From Diphasiastrum complanatum (lineage: Eukaryota; Streptophyta; Lycopodiopsida; Lycopodiales; Lycopodiaceae), in contig CM055114.1 of the NCBI GenBank assembly GCA_029204225.1, positions 19,581,273-19,645,272 of the forward strand: 64,000 nt of DNA, in the 5' to 3' direction. Under the pieces are notes generated by a model. The model saw only the letters and a program-made list of their open reading frames with translations. It had not been told where the DNA came from and did no database searches. Made by a program: the position numbers and the translations under genes. Shown piece after piece: positions 33,954-45,161 of the stretch (position 1 is its first letter; every line of letters starts with the position of its first letter).

Positions 33954-34401
33954 CTCCCCTGATATCTTATCCAGTGATAGAGAGACAGAGTATGCTGAAT
34001 CCGGAGGGATCTTGAAATCCTCTCAAGTCCCAAAGGAGGTTCTAGCGCAATAGGTGGCTCTACTCCAACAAGGCCACCAACGAAGACAAGCAGCAACTGC
34101 AGCAATTGGCTCTTTTGATGCTGGCACTTCTGGTTTTGGTTCAGTAAGTGTGGTTCCATCCATTCATATCACTTCCACCTTCCAGTATCGTTACCTACTA
34201 ACACAACTCCCCTTCCACCACTACCCCCACCATTTACTACCACATCCATCCCCTCATTCACACTTAACACAACTTTGATTCCATAATCCCACGAAAGCCC
34301 TCATATGTACATTCTTCCACCCTACTTGACTCTGCAGTCAATGTAGACGACTTTGCATTACAGCTACTAACACAAACCACATCCACCACCATCACCAATC
34401 C

Positions 34402-35679
34402 CTCTGGCTGCGTCATGTAGATCTCCTCTTCGATGGTTCAATTGAGAAAAGCGGTTTGGACATCCATCTGGTGGACTTCAAGGTCTGTCGTGGCTGCAAA
34501 GGAGAGGAGTAGGCAGATCAATGCATATTTGATGACTGGGTTGAAGGTTTTTGAATAATCCAGGTCTGGAATATGAGGAAAGCCTTTGGTGACTAGCCTG
34601 GCCTTGCAACGATTTAGCCTTCTTTCAATGTCGTACTTTGTCTTGAATATCCATTTGCATGGAATCGGTTTTTGATCCTTTGGCAGCTCAGTGAGATGTT
34701 TGATTCTCCATAAGAGAATTGAATTCGGTGTCCATCGCTGCTTTCCACTAGTCAGCATCAGCAGTAGACATTGCCTTAGAAACAGTGGTTGGTTCCTACA
34801 CAAAGTAGCAGGCCGGATCACCATAAATCTGGGTGGAGGCTGTCTGGACCTGTTTGACCTTCTGGGTTGAACTTCGGTCCTCTGATGTGGGTTGACTCGT
34901 TGAGGTTCTGACTCATTGTCTGAGTCATTGTCGTTATTTAGTAGTTGAATCTCTAGATCGGAATTGATGGGTTGCTCGATCCGTGGATCTGAATTATCAG
35001 CGGCTTTCCCTTTGTGGTCGATGAACTGGTCTTCCACAAAAATGACATCTCTACTTGTGAATGTCTTCTCGGTATCTAGTTTGTAGAGCTTGTATGCCTT
35101 GTGGTCTGGGGAATAGCCGATGAAGATCATTTTTCTGCTCTTGTCATCTAGCTTTTCTCTTAGATCCTTAGGGATCTGAGTGGAAGCTATGCATCCAAAC
35201 ACTCGAATATGTTTGAGTGATGGTTTTGATCATGTCCACACCTCATAAGGTGTCTTGCCATTCAGAGCTTTGATGATGGATCGATTTTGCAAGTAGCCAG
35301 CTGTAGTAACAGCTTCTACCCAAAATTTCTTTGGAAGAGAGGCATGGGCCATCATGCTCTTGGCACTTTCGATGAGTATTCGGTTCTTCCGCTCAGCTAC
35401 ACCATTGGACTGAGGTGAGTAGCTGATTGTGTATTGTTGAAGTATCTCGTTGGCCTTGCAGAACTCCTTGAATTCTGTGGAGATGTACTCTCTCCCTCCA
35501 TCTGTGCGTAGGGCCTTGATCTTCCTCTGGGTCTGGTTTTCTGCAGATGCCTTGAACTGCTTGAAGAACTTAAATGCTTTGAATTTGTTCTTCAGATAGT
35601 AAGTTGTAGATAAAAACTCAGTACATACGAACACACAGTAGATCCACAAGATTAGGACGTACGTACCCAACATATCCAA
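34402..35679 (-). pseudogene. Copia integrase-RT fragment
   Basis: The core reads ALRTDGGREYIS, where the usual NGGEY is altered, then GVAERKNRILIESAKSMM and GKTPYEVWT. The linker includes IFIGYSPDHKAYKL and the basic RRSNRSRQPPPRF. RT starts with CKWIFKTKYDIERRLNRCK and QMDVQTAFLN, then ends near 34402, before the YVDD block. The first catalytic Asp side is lost beyond 35679. It belongs to a different subfamily from the copy at 39080. Confidence 0.85.
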
Positions 35680-37359
35680 CTATGATCCAATACATAAACA
35701 TAGGCTATAATCTGGCAGATTCTTCTATAATCTGCATATGTTACTCACATAAGTCACTAAAAATCTTGCAACTCAACTACAAAAGAACTCTATTTCTCAA
35801 GAGTAAATAACATATCTAGAAAATCTTTGAAGTGAATAATTCCACATCCATAAGTTTTCCAACCATCAAACTTTCACTAATAAAATTTCTTCACCCAATC
35901 AACCATCAAATCTTGGTATTCAACCAATATTAGGTTGACCTATACAGACATCTTTGGACATAAAATTAAGATTAAAGCTTTACTCCCACCTGATCCAATC
36001 CATAACAACATGGAACTTGGTAAAACCAATCAGTGGAACATAATTAATGTTTACTACTACTATCCATAATTATGAATAACTCACAGCTCATTACCCCCCA
36101 AACTCCTGTAGTTCCAGATTATTCGCAACAATCTCTAGAGAGTTCCTCTATTTCACTAGGATAGTTCAACATTTGCACACATACTAGATTTATCAAAAGA
36201 AATCTATGCAACTGGCTGATCCCATGAAAGTCTGACTCCTATCTCTTCATCTTCCCCTTTTGAAAGAAATTCTCAATTTTCCTTAAAAAGGTCCTCAGGA
36301 GATAATGTATAAGATATCAAAGATTTGAAAAAGTCAGTAATGAGTATCCAATACTATTACAAACCGGAATTTCTCCAAAATCATAAAATATTTTATCCCA
36401 AGTGATAGAAATATTACATCTCAATAATCAACTATCACATAGAGATAATCATTTGGGTCTAGGAAGTCTAAATTCTATGAATTTAGTCATTCCTTCACTG
36501 AATCTAAATAAATTGAAACGTCAATAGACTTTGAGCCATATTCACAATCATATGGAAATATAATTTCCTATAACCATAATTAATCCTTCAAACCATAATT
36601 CCACACTGGAAGGACTTATATGAATCTCAATCCAATTGTCTCGTATTTAAGAAACTCTAATAAGACCTGTGCAACAAGTAGCATTCTAAGAGGCACTCAC
36701 GCCCTGCAACCGCTGTCAATTGACATGTGTTGGTCGCGCTTTATCCCTCGCTGCCTCTCTGTTCCCTTGCAGCTCAGCTATGGATGAATGAAGAAGGGAT
36801 CATAACCCTTGGCCGCCCCACAAAAGCAGCTTTGCTCTTCAGTCCGCTCGTGGATGTCCACGACCACTTACAGGCCTCCATGCCCTACTAATGCACTCGC
36901 CCACAGCTCTTCATAGCTTCAAAAGAAGCAATTCACAAAGAGTATTCAATGATTTTCCACAAAGACCCTAACTCCTGGGCACCTAGCAGGCTTTATACAG
37001 TCCTTTATCAAGCAAATTTATTTGTTCTGAGATTGCCTTGGTACTCGTGATGCACTTTTTCAACCAGTTTGCAAGTCGATGAGGAATTGAGTGAATTCTA
37101 GCCAGAGACTCCTTGAAGCTTCTTAAGAACTCTTACCCACAAGAAAACCTCAAGGCTGTGATGGTTCACAAAACTGGAATTCTCTTTGTTTCTGATATTG
37201 CAAAAGCCCTTTGCCTACTAACCATCCATTTTTTTTACCACAGCTTCCGGATGAAGATTTTTCCTCCTCTTGCCAGCCATCTCAAATTGACACACTCCAA
37301 CTTAGATTTTTCTTCAAATCTAATTCTCTTCATTCTTGTTCGATGATTATGGCCACCAA
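35680..37359. other. Unassigned stretch, possibly degenerate retroelement leader/gag
   Basis: No clear domain is seen. On the minus strand the right end follows a primer-binding site, and a short frame begins MAGKRRKNLHPEA, so decayed gag may be present. The GC content rises at 36700-36900. Confidence 0.35.
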
Positions 37360-37372
37360 GGCTCTGATACCA
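37360..37372 (-). other. Retroelement primer-binding site
   Basis: The minus strand reads TGGTATCAGAGCC, the initiator Met-tRNA binding site, three bases after GTTTTGTCA, a possible LTR end. An LTR on the plus-coordinate side 37375 and up is implied. Confidence 0.65.
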
Positions 37373-37374
37373 AG

Positions 37375-38909
37375 TTGACAAAACACAAGAATTGATCGAT
37401 ACAATGAACTTGAACTATGTACAAAATCACATTTTTAATAATTAACATTGAAGTAGTGGCATAAAAAAGGTAGCACACCAAGTGCTATCTTTTTGTTGAA
37501 ACATTGCAAGAAAGAAACTCGCAAAACTTGCAAAAAATTTACTCGCAAAATGCCAAGGCCCTTGATGAAATTATGGATTCCATATTGTTGACTTTCAACT
37601 AAGATCCAAAAGAAAATTTCTTTATTTTTATTTTTATGAAACGTTTTTTTTTATATGATGGATGCATCAACACCCAAGAATTTTTTGTATATTTACTTCA
37701 CACCCATGATTCATTGTTGTCTTTCTCATTGAAAGAAGCACAAGGTTGCTTCACGATGTAAATAAGATTTTGAGCACAAGATTTTTTGGCACCATTGTTT
37801 ATCTCTAGTTGATAATATAAACTATGATTTGGAAAGGGATGGACCTAAAGTTTGCATTGAGGTATGTGAAAAATATAAAAATTTAGCATGTAGATTATTG
37901 CCATGTGGCATCTTGTACATAATTAGGATTAGATCACCATTCATGGTCTTAAATTATGCTCATGTCAAGGACAAAAATCATGGTCCTAGATTGCAGGGAT
38001 TTTTTGATGGGGTCGGCCACCTCCAAGATAGCCACCTTGACTCGAGGCATCTTGAGCGTCACATTCTTGATCTAAAGCATTAATTTCTAGGGTTAGGGTC
38101 TACCTAAAATGCACTAAGACCTAATCTCAGATCTGAGCTCATTAGATATGGATTTGGAGCACATTTGTGTGAAAATGCAAAAATAATGCTTGGTCAAGGC
38201 CAAATCTATATATATATATAGGATGATTACACGTGTGGATCCTGTTCCCACATGTGAAATAAATGTACTTTTCATGTAGTACAATCATATTAGCTTGTAC
38301 ATATAGTTTAAATCAAGTTCTATTGGCTAACAAAACCAAAATTATGTTTTTTAGTCATATGCCACATCATGACATTAGGTGTCAAAACCCATGTGTATAG
38401 GTCTGCTCACATGTGTGGAATAAGCTGAGGAAGTCAAATTTGCACTTCTGGAAGAGTTTTTCCTAGTTCTCTACATAGAAGAAAAATGCACCAAAAGTGC
38501 TCAAAATAGAAGGTTTTGTCCAAGTGTCAATTTTGCATGATGAATCATCACATGACAAAGCGCCCCTCACACTTGTGAGATTAGAGGGATGATCCATACC
38601 ACGAGCTCCCACTTTTTGTATATATAGAGCCACATTTGGCCATAATCATTAAGCAACACCAATCTTGGTTTTGGAGGCAATTTCTTGTCAATCTCTCCAT
38701 TTGTCTTCATTTGTTTTGAATGTTTTGAGTTCCTATCATATTGTACTTTGTTTTCAGGCTGCAGTCCGTACCCTGACAGGTTTTCACACATGTGAAACTA
38801 GCAAGTACAATTCCCTTTCATTTATGATTGTTCTTGTTAGATTTTCTCATCTAAATTTGATCTAGATTGATCTAAATCTTGTGTAGATTGGTAGATCAAT
38901 TGTATCTAC
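37375..38909. other. Probable LTR sequence and unassigned spacer
   Basis: The left edge is fixed by the primer-binding site next to it. No second edge was found. The stretch contains a short (TA)n run near 38208-38219 and several CACATGTG/ACACGTGTG words, which also occur in the LTR at 42309-43011. Confidence 0.35.
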
Positions 38910-39063
38910 ACTACTTTGGCTCCATAGTGGCATTACATGTGTAATTGGACAATTTGCCATATATGCCAAATTTGACCCTATCAACATCCTACACCAAGAT
39001 GCTTGTCATAAAAAAGTGTAAGACCCCTACATCTAACATCGATAATCTTTTTGCATTTTTCAC
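38910..39063 (-). repeat. Copia 3' LTR, start portion
   Basis: About 155 bp match 42852-43011 closely (GCATTACATGTGTAATTGG, CCTACACCAAGATGC). Beyond 38910 the match is lost, so the rest of this LTR is diverged, replaced or truncated. Confidence 0.75.
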
Positions 39064-39079
39064 ACTCCTAAAAAGTTAT

Positions 39080-40264
39080 CTATGAAGATTTAAGCACTGA
39101 TCTTGATATAATTCCAAGATTAGATCTATGCTTGATGAAGGCACTCTTGCTCAAAGGCTTGGTGAGTAGATCGGCAATACAAGAGGATGTGTTGACATGC
39201 TCCAAATAGATTTCTCCTCCAATAAGCTTTTCTCTCACAAAATGATGTGCCACTTCTATGTGCTTGCTCCTGGCATGAAACATGGGATTATTTGCAAGGG
39301 CTTGGGCCGAGATATTGTCACACTTGATCATTGGTAGATCATTCTCCTTGATGCACTTTAGCTCCAATAATAATCTCTTGATCCAAAGCACCTCTTTGGT
39401 AGTTGTGGTGAGTGCTTTGTACTCGGCCTCACATGAATAAAGAGATATAGTATCTTGCTTTTTGGAAAGCCAAGATATTAGAAGGCCTCCAAGAAATATA
39501 GTGTATGCACTAATAGACTTTCGATCCATCTTATCACTTGCAAAATTCGAATCCGAGTAGACAACAATGGATAGATCTTCACTTTTATAAAGTAGACCAT
39601 AATCACAAGATGAAGATACATATCTTAGAATCCTCTTGGCCATCTTCCAATTATGGATCTTGGGATCTTGCATAAATTGACTCAATTTGTGCACACAAAA
39701 ACTCAAATCAAGCCTAGTAATGGTAAGCCAAATTAAGGAGCCTATAAGACTCCTAAATAGTGTGATGTCCTCAAAGGATCTTTCATCACCTTTATTAGGA
39801 TCTTTCACAACTTGATCCATTGGAGTATCCATGCTCTTAGAATTTTCCATATGGAAATTTTTCAAAAGAGAATGAGCATACCTAGATTGACATATAAAAA
39901 CATAATCATCATGAAAGTCAATCTCTAGGCCTAGTATATAATGGATCTCTCCTAGATCTTGCATTTTAAACTCACTTCCAAGTGCTAGCTTAGCTTCTTT
40001 AACTAGCATGATACAACTTCCACAAAGAATCATGTCATCAACATAGATTAGAAGAATGACAATATTACTATCAACAAGCTTTAAATACATGGAAGGATTA
40101 TGGTCACTAAGGACAAATCCTAGTGAGATAAGAAAAGTGTTGAGTCTTGAATACCATGATCTTGGTGCTTGCTTTAGTCCATAAAGACTTTTGAAGAGCA
40201 AGCACACTTTGGACTCATCCTTGATGAGGTTGTTCCATATAAATCTCCTCCTCAAGATAACCAT
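39080..40264 (-). pseudogene. Copia RT and RNase H, long open frame
   Basis: 394 codons without a stop. RT blocks are SLYGLKQAPRSWYSRLNTF, LLIYVDDMILCGS (YVDD intact) and LGEIHYILGLEI. RNase H has YSDSNFASDKMDRKSIS, SLYSCEAEYKALTTTTKE, CDNISAQALANNP and HARSKHIEVAHHFVRE, ending DLLTKPLSKSAF. The first RT blocks lie in the broken connector upstream. It would copy the RNA and remove the template in the particle if the rest were intact. Confidence 0.93.
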
Positions 40265-40716
40265 TTAAAAAAGCATTGGATACATCTAATTAGAACACCT
40301 TCCATTTGAAAAAACAATCAAGAGAAATAAGAATTCTTATTGTCACCATCTTTGCAATAGATGCAAAGGTATCTTCATAGTCAAGGCCATGGATTTGAGC
40401 AAATCCTTTGGCACTTGAACTTGTTGATGGTGCCATCATGATTGTACTTGATCCGAAATACCCACTTGCAACTAATCACATGCTTGTTGGATGGTGGATC
40501 CACAAGCTCCCAAGCATTGTTGGTGATCAATGTATCATACTCTTGCTTCATGGCATCATACCACTCCTTGGTATTGAGTGCCTCTTGTACATTCTTTGGC
40601 TCTTCATGAGAAACAAAAAATCATAATTAGTGGAATCAAGATCCACTTGCTTGCCTTTATCAACACAACCTCTTAGGCTCAGATCTATCTCTCACGGATC
40701 TTCTTGGTGAAAACAT
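40265..40716 (-). pseudogene. Copia integrase-RT connector, broken
   Basis: The minus strand shows PKNVQEALNTKEWYDAMKQEY and WELVDPPSNKHVISCKWVF, the usual connector and RT start, interrupted by stops and frame changes before the long frame at 40264. Confidence 0.75.
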
Positions 40717-41807
40717 TCAAGGAGAACTCTCTTCAAATCTCGACCCCATCACATCATAATTGTCTTCAATAGCAATAGATGGTGATGCATCCATAGATGG
40801 CTTGATCTCAACCCTTTCAAAAGATGAATGTTGATCTTCATGGAATATAACATCTCTACTCTCAATAACTTGAGAAGTAGAGAGCACAAAGACTCTATAA
40901 GCCTTTTTGGTGGATGAGTATCTAACCACGATCCCTTTGCATGAGGTAGGATCATCCTTCTTCCTTGTTTCCAAGGGAATATGGGCAAAGCATATGCATC
41001 CAAAAACTTTAAGGTGATCAACCTTACGCTTCTTCAAATATAAGATCTTATATGGTGACTTTCCTCCAAGAACAATATATGGAAGTCTATTGCAAAGATA
41101 ATTTGCACAACTTATGGCTTCTCCCCAAAAGTCTTTTGGCAAAGATGCCTCAATTCTCATAGCTTTTGCACATTCACATAGGGATCTATTATCTCTCTCG
41201 GCCACTCCATTTTGAGATGGAGAGTAGGCACAAGAGAACTCCCTTTTAATGCCTTCAAGCTCACAATAGTCATAGAATTTATTGGAGATATACTCTCCAC
41301 CTCCCTCACATCTAAGAGCTTTAATCTTCAATGAAAATTGCTTCTCAACATAAGCTTTGAAAATACGGAAATGATCAAACACCATAGATTTAGAAGCAAG
41401 AAGATATATCCAAGTGAATCTTGTGAAATAATCAATGAAAGTAACAAAACAAGTGGCTCCTCCCTTGCTGATAGTTGATGAGAAATGCACATCTGAGTGG
41501 ATCAAATCCAAAGGATGCTTACTCTTGATAGAATATCTTGTAAATGGCTTCTTGTGAGATTTAGCAATAGCACAAGCCTCACATGGCTTGATCTCCTTGG
41601 AAAATGATTTTGGTAAGCCAATAGCATGGATTTGTAGTTGGGATGTCCCAACCTCCTATGCCATAACTCCTCCATAGACAACTTGTTCACAAGAGCAACA
41701 TTACAAGCATTTATACATTCTCTTGGATCTAGTTTATATATGCCTCCAAATCTAGATCCTAGTGCAAGTATTTTCATCATTCTTCTTGATAGTACAAGTA
41801 TCAGCAT
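40717..41807 (-). pseudogene. Copia pre-integrase and integrase
   Basis: The pre-integrase block is ELWHRRLGHPNYKSM. The core shows LIHSDVHFSS, ALRCEGGGEYIS (Asp of the second catalytic position changed to Glu) and AERDNRSLCECAKAM. The C-terminal part has GKSPYKILYLKKRKVDHLK and FGCICFAHIP. A frameshift splits the zinc region from the core at about 41510. Confidence 0.88.
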
Positions 41808-42000
41808 TGAATTTCACATCAAGGCCATTATCAAGCAATTGGCCAACACTAATAAGATTCTTTGTAAGCTTAGGTACATAAAGAACTTTAGTAAGAGAAA
41901 GAACTTTAGAAGATGCAAGATTCAAGAGAATATTCCCAATTCCTTCAATAGGACATTCATAATCATTTGTAGTGTATTTTGATTGGCTCAACCATATGGA
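41752..42000 (-). pseudogene. Copia protease C-terminal segment
   Basis: The frame has VLSLTKVLYVPKLTKNLIS and VGQLLDNGLDVKFN, the conserved end of the Copia protease region ahead of pre-integrase. The catalytic DSG/DTG part and gag are absent. Confidence 0.75.
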
Positions 42001-42294
42001 ATGAAACTGATTGCATCAGAAACTAGACAAAAATAGCTTCAAAACAAGCTATCTAGCAAGATTTTTGGATCAAACATGGAAGAGAACTCTCAAACTGTAA
42101 TTGGATGTTCCTCACACGTGTCTGAACATCTGATTCCGTACAGTACCAGGTCAGACCCAATCAATGCCCTATTGATCTCTTTTGATATAAAAATTGAACA
42201 AGATAGCTAGCAAAATGGACCTTGACCATTTCTAGCTCAATATTGGTAGAAAATTTTCATACTAATGGATGAAAATGCATGGTAACCTTAGGTA

Positions 42295-42308
42295 GGCTCT
42301 GATACCAT
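42295..42308 (-). other. Copia primer-binding site
   Basis: The minus strand reads TGGTATCAGAGCC directly after an LTR end AATTCACA. It is a perfect initiator Met-tRNA type site. Confidence 0.85.
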
Positions 42309-43011
42309 GTGAATTTCACACGTGTGGAGTGTCCACCACATGTGATAAAGATCTCCTAGGGTGTGTGGATGCACAATGATCAAGATTAGATTGAGATTCA
42401 AGATCTATCTACTCTCAATGGCAAAAACACACTACTACATGCATTAACTCACTTCCAAAGTACATACACACGTGTGGGAAGTGTTCCAAAATAAAACTAA
42501 GTAGAATTAACGTCCTCTCCTCAGGTAGAGAGAGAATCCTACCAATGGCTCTCGGGTAGAGAGAGAAAGCTAGAAAACACTTAGACTCAAAATCTCTCAA
42601 GATCACCAAATCAAACTAGATCAAAATGAGAAGTACAATGATACTATAGATCCATGAGCTAACACAATTCTCAAACATGATTGGACCACACTTTTGCCAC
42701 CTCTTAATCCTATTGGAATATTGATCCATTCACCTCTTGATTCTATTAGACCATTCATGGTTCCACCTCTAAATCCTATTGGACCTTTTGAACTTCATCA
42801 AACAAAAGCATTACACTTGTCTACTACCCATTTAGCTTGAGTTTTGCCTCCTACACTACTATGGCTCAATAGTGGCATTACATGTGTAATTGGACAATTT
42901 GCCATATATGCCAAAATTTGACCCTATCAACATCCTACACCAAGATGCTTGTCATAAAAAAGTGTAATACCCCTACATCTAACATAGATAATCTTTTTGC
43001 ATTTTTCACAA
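42309..43011 (-). repeat. Copia 5' LTR, about 700 bp
   Basis: The minus strand begins TGTGAAAAATGC at 43011 and ends AATTCACA at 42309, next to the primer-binding site. It contains CACACGTGTG and CACATGTG palindromes near its 3' end, which could be G-box-like bHLH/bZIP sites. That role is inferred. Confidence 0.75.
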
Positions 43012-44416
43012 CTTTCTCTAAGTGGGACACCTATTTCCTACTTCAAATAATGACAAATCAACTAATTAATTACACGCATTGAATGATAGAGTTATAATAA
43101 TGTTGCTCTACAATGACCTTGTCCAAGGTTGAGGTAGCATGGAACCAATGTCCTAAAGAATTTTGCTTCAATCCAAACAAACCATTCAAGGTATTCAAAT
43201 AACTAGATTAAGTCTCATTGTATAGAGTATTCTAGTAGGGCTACATTATTGACATTGATAATGGTGGCAATACATTGACTATGTGCAAAGCATGTATCTA
43301 CAATATTAATGTATTGGAATGAAAAAATTTTGCGATTCATTTTAAGAACTTTAAAAGAATATAGATATCATGATAAAGGTGGGTTGATCATCTAATTAAG
43401 AAGGAAAGAAGTTTAATTTTGCAAATAGCTTGGAAATAGAAGTCATGGGGGAAATACAAGTAATAAGGCACTAAGGGGATAGGATGTCAAGATCAAGTTC
43501 TACGTTGAATCTCCATTAAAATCATAATAGCCCAAGATTAGGTTCTCGAAGAAGGACCAACATGCAAAGGTAGAGAAAGCCCAATCAACCCCAGATACTT
43601 GTACGATTAAGCCTCTCTTGAGTTGAACCAAGTGGTCCCAAAAAGTGCATTGTGTTTGGATATGCATGACACCGTCTTGTGGGTACATAACTCAAAGTAT
43701 AAGAAATTTTTTGATGGGGCTCAACCGGACCTCTAATGGATGTAGAATAGCCCAAAAATCCTTCATGTGATCAACCTTAACATAGAGCAATTCCTTGAGT
43801 GGTGCATGGGCTCTATCTATATCTCGTAGATAAATCCCATGAGAAGTAGCCTCCAAAGCTCCTCTTAGATAAAATATACATTTGTCTTGAAGCACTCTTT
43901 GACAAGATTTCACTCTCAACAACATATTTAAAGATGACTTCTATTGGTAAGAACATTCTCATAATTCAGAATTTTTTTTCCAATCACACTTATTTTTTTA
44001 TACAAAATACACTTTTAGTAGGTGCATAATTTATGTATTTTTCAAGAACCTTACATTTCGTCTCATCTTGCAACACCACGTTAGAATATTTCAACCTCAA
44101 CATTACCTTTAGAGATTTTTCATGATGGTAACTATGTCCTCAATATTCCAAAATTCTGAGATTTTTCCTATTGGTAAGCATGTTCTCAATATTAGAGCGC
44201 AAGTTTTCAATTAAATATTTATGCACCAGACGTTGATTGCCCTAGTTATCAAATTGCTCCAACTACCACACCAAGATGATATATGTGAAGGTTTCACACG
44301 TGTGAAGACCTGCCCAACACCCACAATGATCTTCTAAGGTAATTTGTGATTGCACATAGATCTATGACATAGATTGCATCCTACAATCTTCCGAGATTGA
44401 TTATAAGGCAAGAGCA
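43012..44416. other. Unassigned stretch
   Basis: Two open stretches on the minus strand (43500-43688 and 43692-43925) adjoin each other and contain phrases such as YVKVDHMKDFWAILHPLE. I recognise no domain and cannot tell whether they are decayed coding sequence. Confidence 0.3.
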
Positions 44417-44421
44417 CAATT

Positions 44422-45156
44422 TGTGGAAGTAGAAGAGCAGACAATCACACAAAATAGTAAGAATATCAAACAAGAAGACGTAATAGCCTAAACATACAAT
44501 ACTGACAAGAACTTTGAACACAAAAGACAATAATTGATTCAGATTAATGTGTAGGAATACACGTCAGTTTGATGCTACGAACACAAGACAATAGCGGGCA
44601 AAACAACAAGCTCAAGAAGCTAACTCTGCTCTGTGAAAGCTATGAGCTTATTATTGACAATCAGTCTGAAGAAAGAATCGATGCATGAAAGCATCTATAG
44701 TGTCTGTCTTGTTAACTACATGCTTAATTGCTATATACAATTTACATTTGTGTAGATGAGTGTACAAAGAGAAGACGTGGAGCCGTTGTGCCGTCTGTGG
44801 GAGATTGTGGCAGCTGTTGTCATTGTCAAGTCAGTTGCACAATACAAGAGCGTGAGGAGGCTTCGACTATTCAGTCGTCGAGCAAGTCGTTGATGTGGCC
44901 AATCAAGTCGGGATAGTTGATGAGCCAATATGTCAAACACTTCGGGTGAGCCGATATATCTCGGACGTGTCGGACTCTCCGATATGTCGGTCAGGTCAGG
45001 CTTCCCCGATAAGTCGGCCAAGTCCGATAAGTCGAGAGCTAACCTCTTGCTTGTCTTCAATAATAGAGTTTGTGCCACAGTGCATGTAATGTTGCAGTGA
45101 TAAGAATGGAACTAGATTAACATGGGATTAGGAGAGTAGAGGAGATAAATCCAACA
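44422..45156 (-). repeat. Solo Copia LTR with 5-bp target-site duplication
   Basis: The 735-bp unit starts TGTTGGATTTATC (minus, 45156) and ends TTCCACA (44422). CAATT flanks it on both sides (44417-44421 and 45157-45161). It matches the LTR at 20971-21830. No internal retroelement sequence is present, so LTR-LTR recombination removed it. Inside, at about 44930-45030, CGATAAGTCGG-type words recur several times. The open stretch at 44731-45078 is LTR sequence, not a gene. Confidence 0.85.
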
Positions 45157-45161
45157 CAATT

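Larger units (their letters stand above)
30716..34159 (-). mobile_element. Decayed Ty3/gypsy retrotransposon
   Basis: Minus-strand order: protease (33953-33567), linker (33226-32642), RT (32463-31882), RNase H (31862-31331), integrase start (31300-30716). This is the gypsy order. Truncation occurs in integrase on the left and before protease on the right. Motifs match the copy at 1-3421 (VHVGAHL, NTPSTFQRVM), so these are two members of one family. Confidence 0.88.
38910..43011 (-). mobile_element. Ty1/Copia element with 5' LTR, PBS, pol and partial 3' LTR; gag deleted
   Basis: Minus-strand order: 5' LTR (43011-42309), primer-binding site, short leader, end of protease, integrase, RT/RNase H, polypurine tract AGGAG, LTR start TGTGAAAAATGC at 39063. 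The leader runs almost straight into the protease end, so gag is missing. RT/RNase H is open over 394 codons, which makes this the best preserved retroelement frame in the window. Confidence 0.85.

Noticed and set aside
43500-43925. Two adjoining minus-strand frames as a host gene
   Set aside because: No recognisable motif, no plausible splice pattern, and the region lies between retroelements.
44731-45078. 115-codon minus-strand frame as a gene
   Set aside because: It lies wholly inside the solo LTR and contains the repeated CGATAAGTCGG words. It has no known domain.
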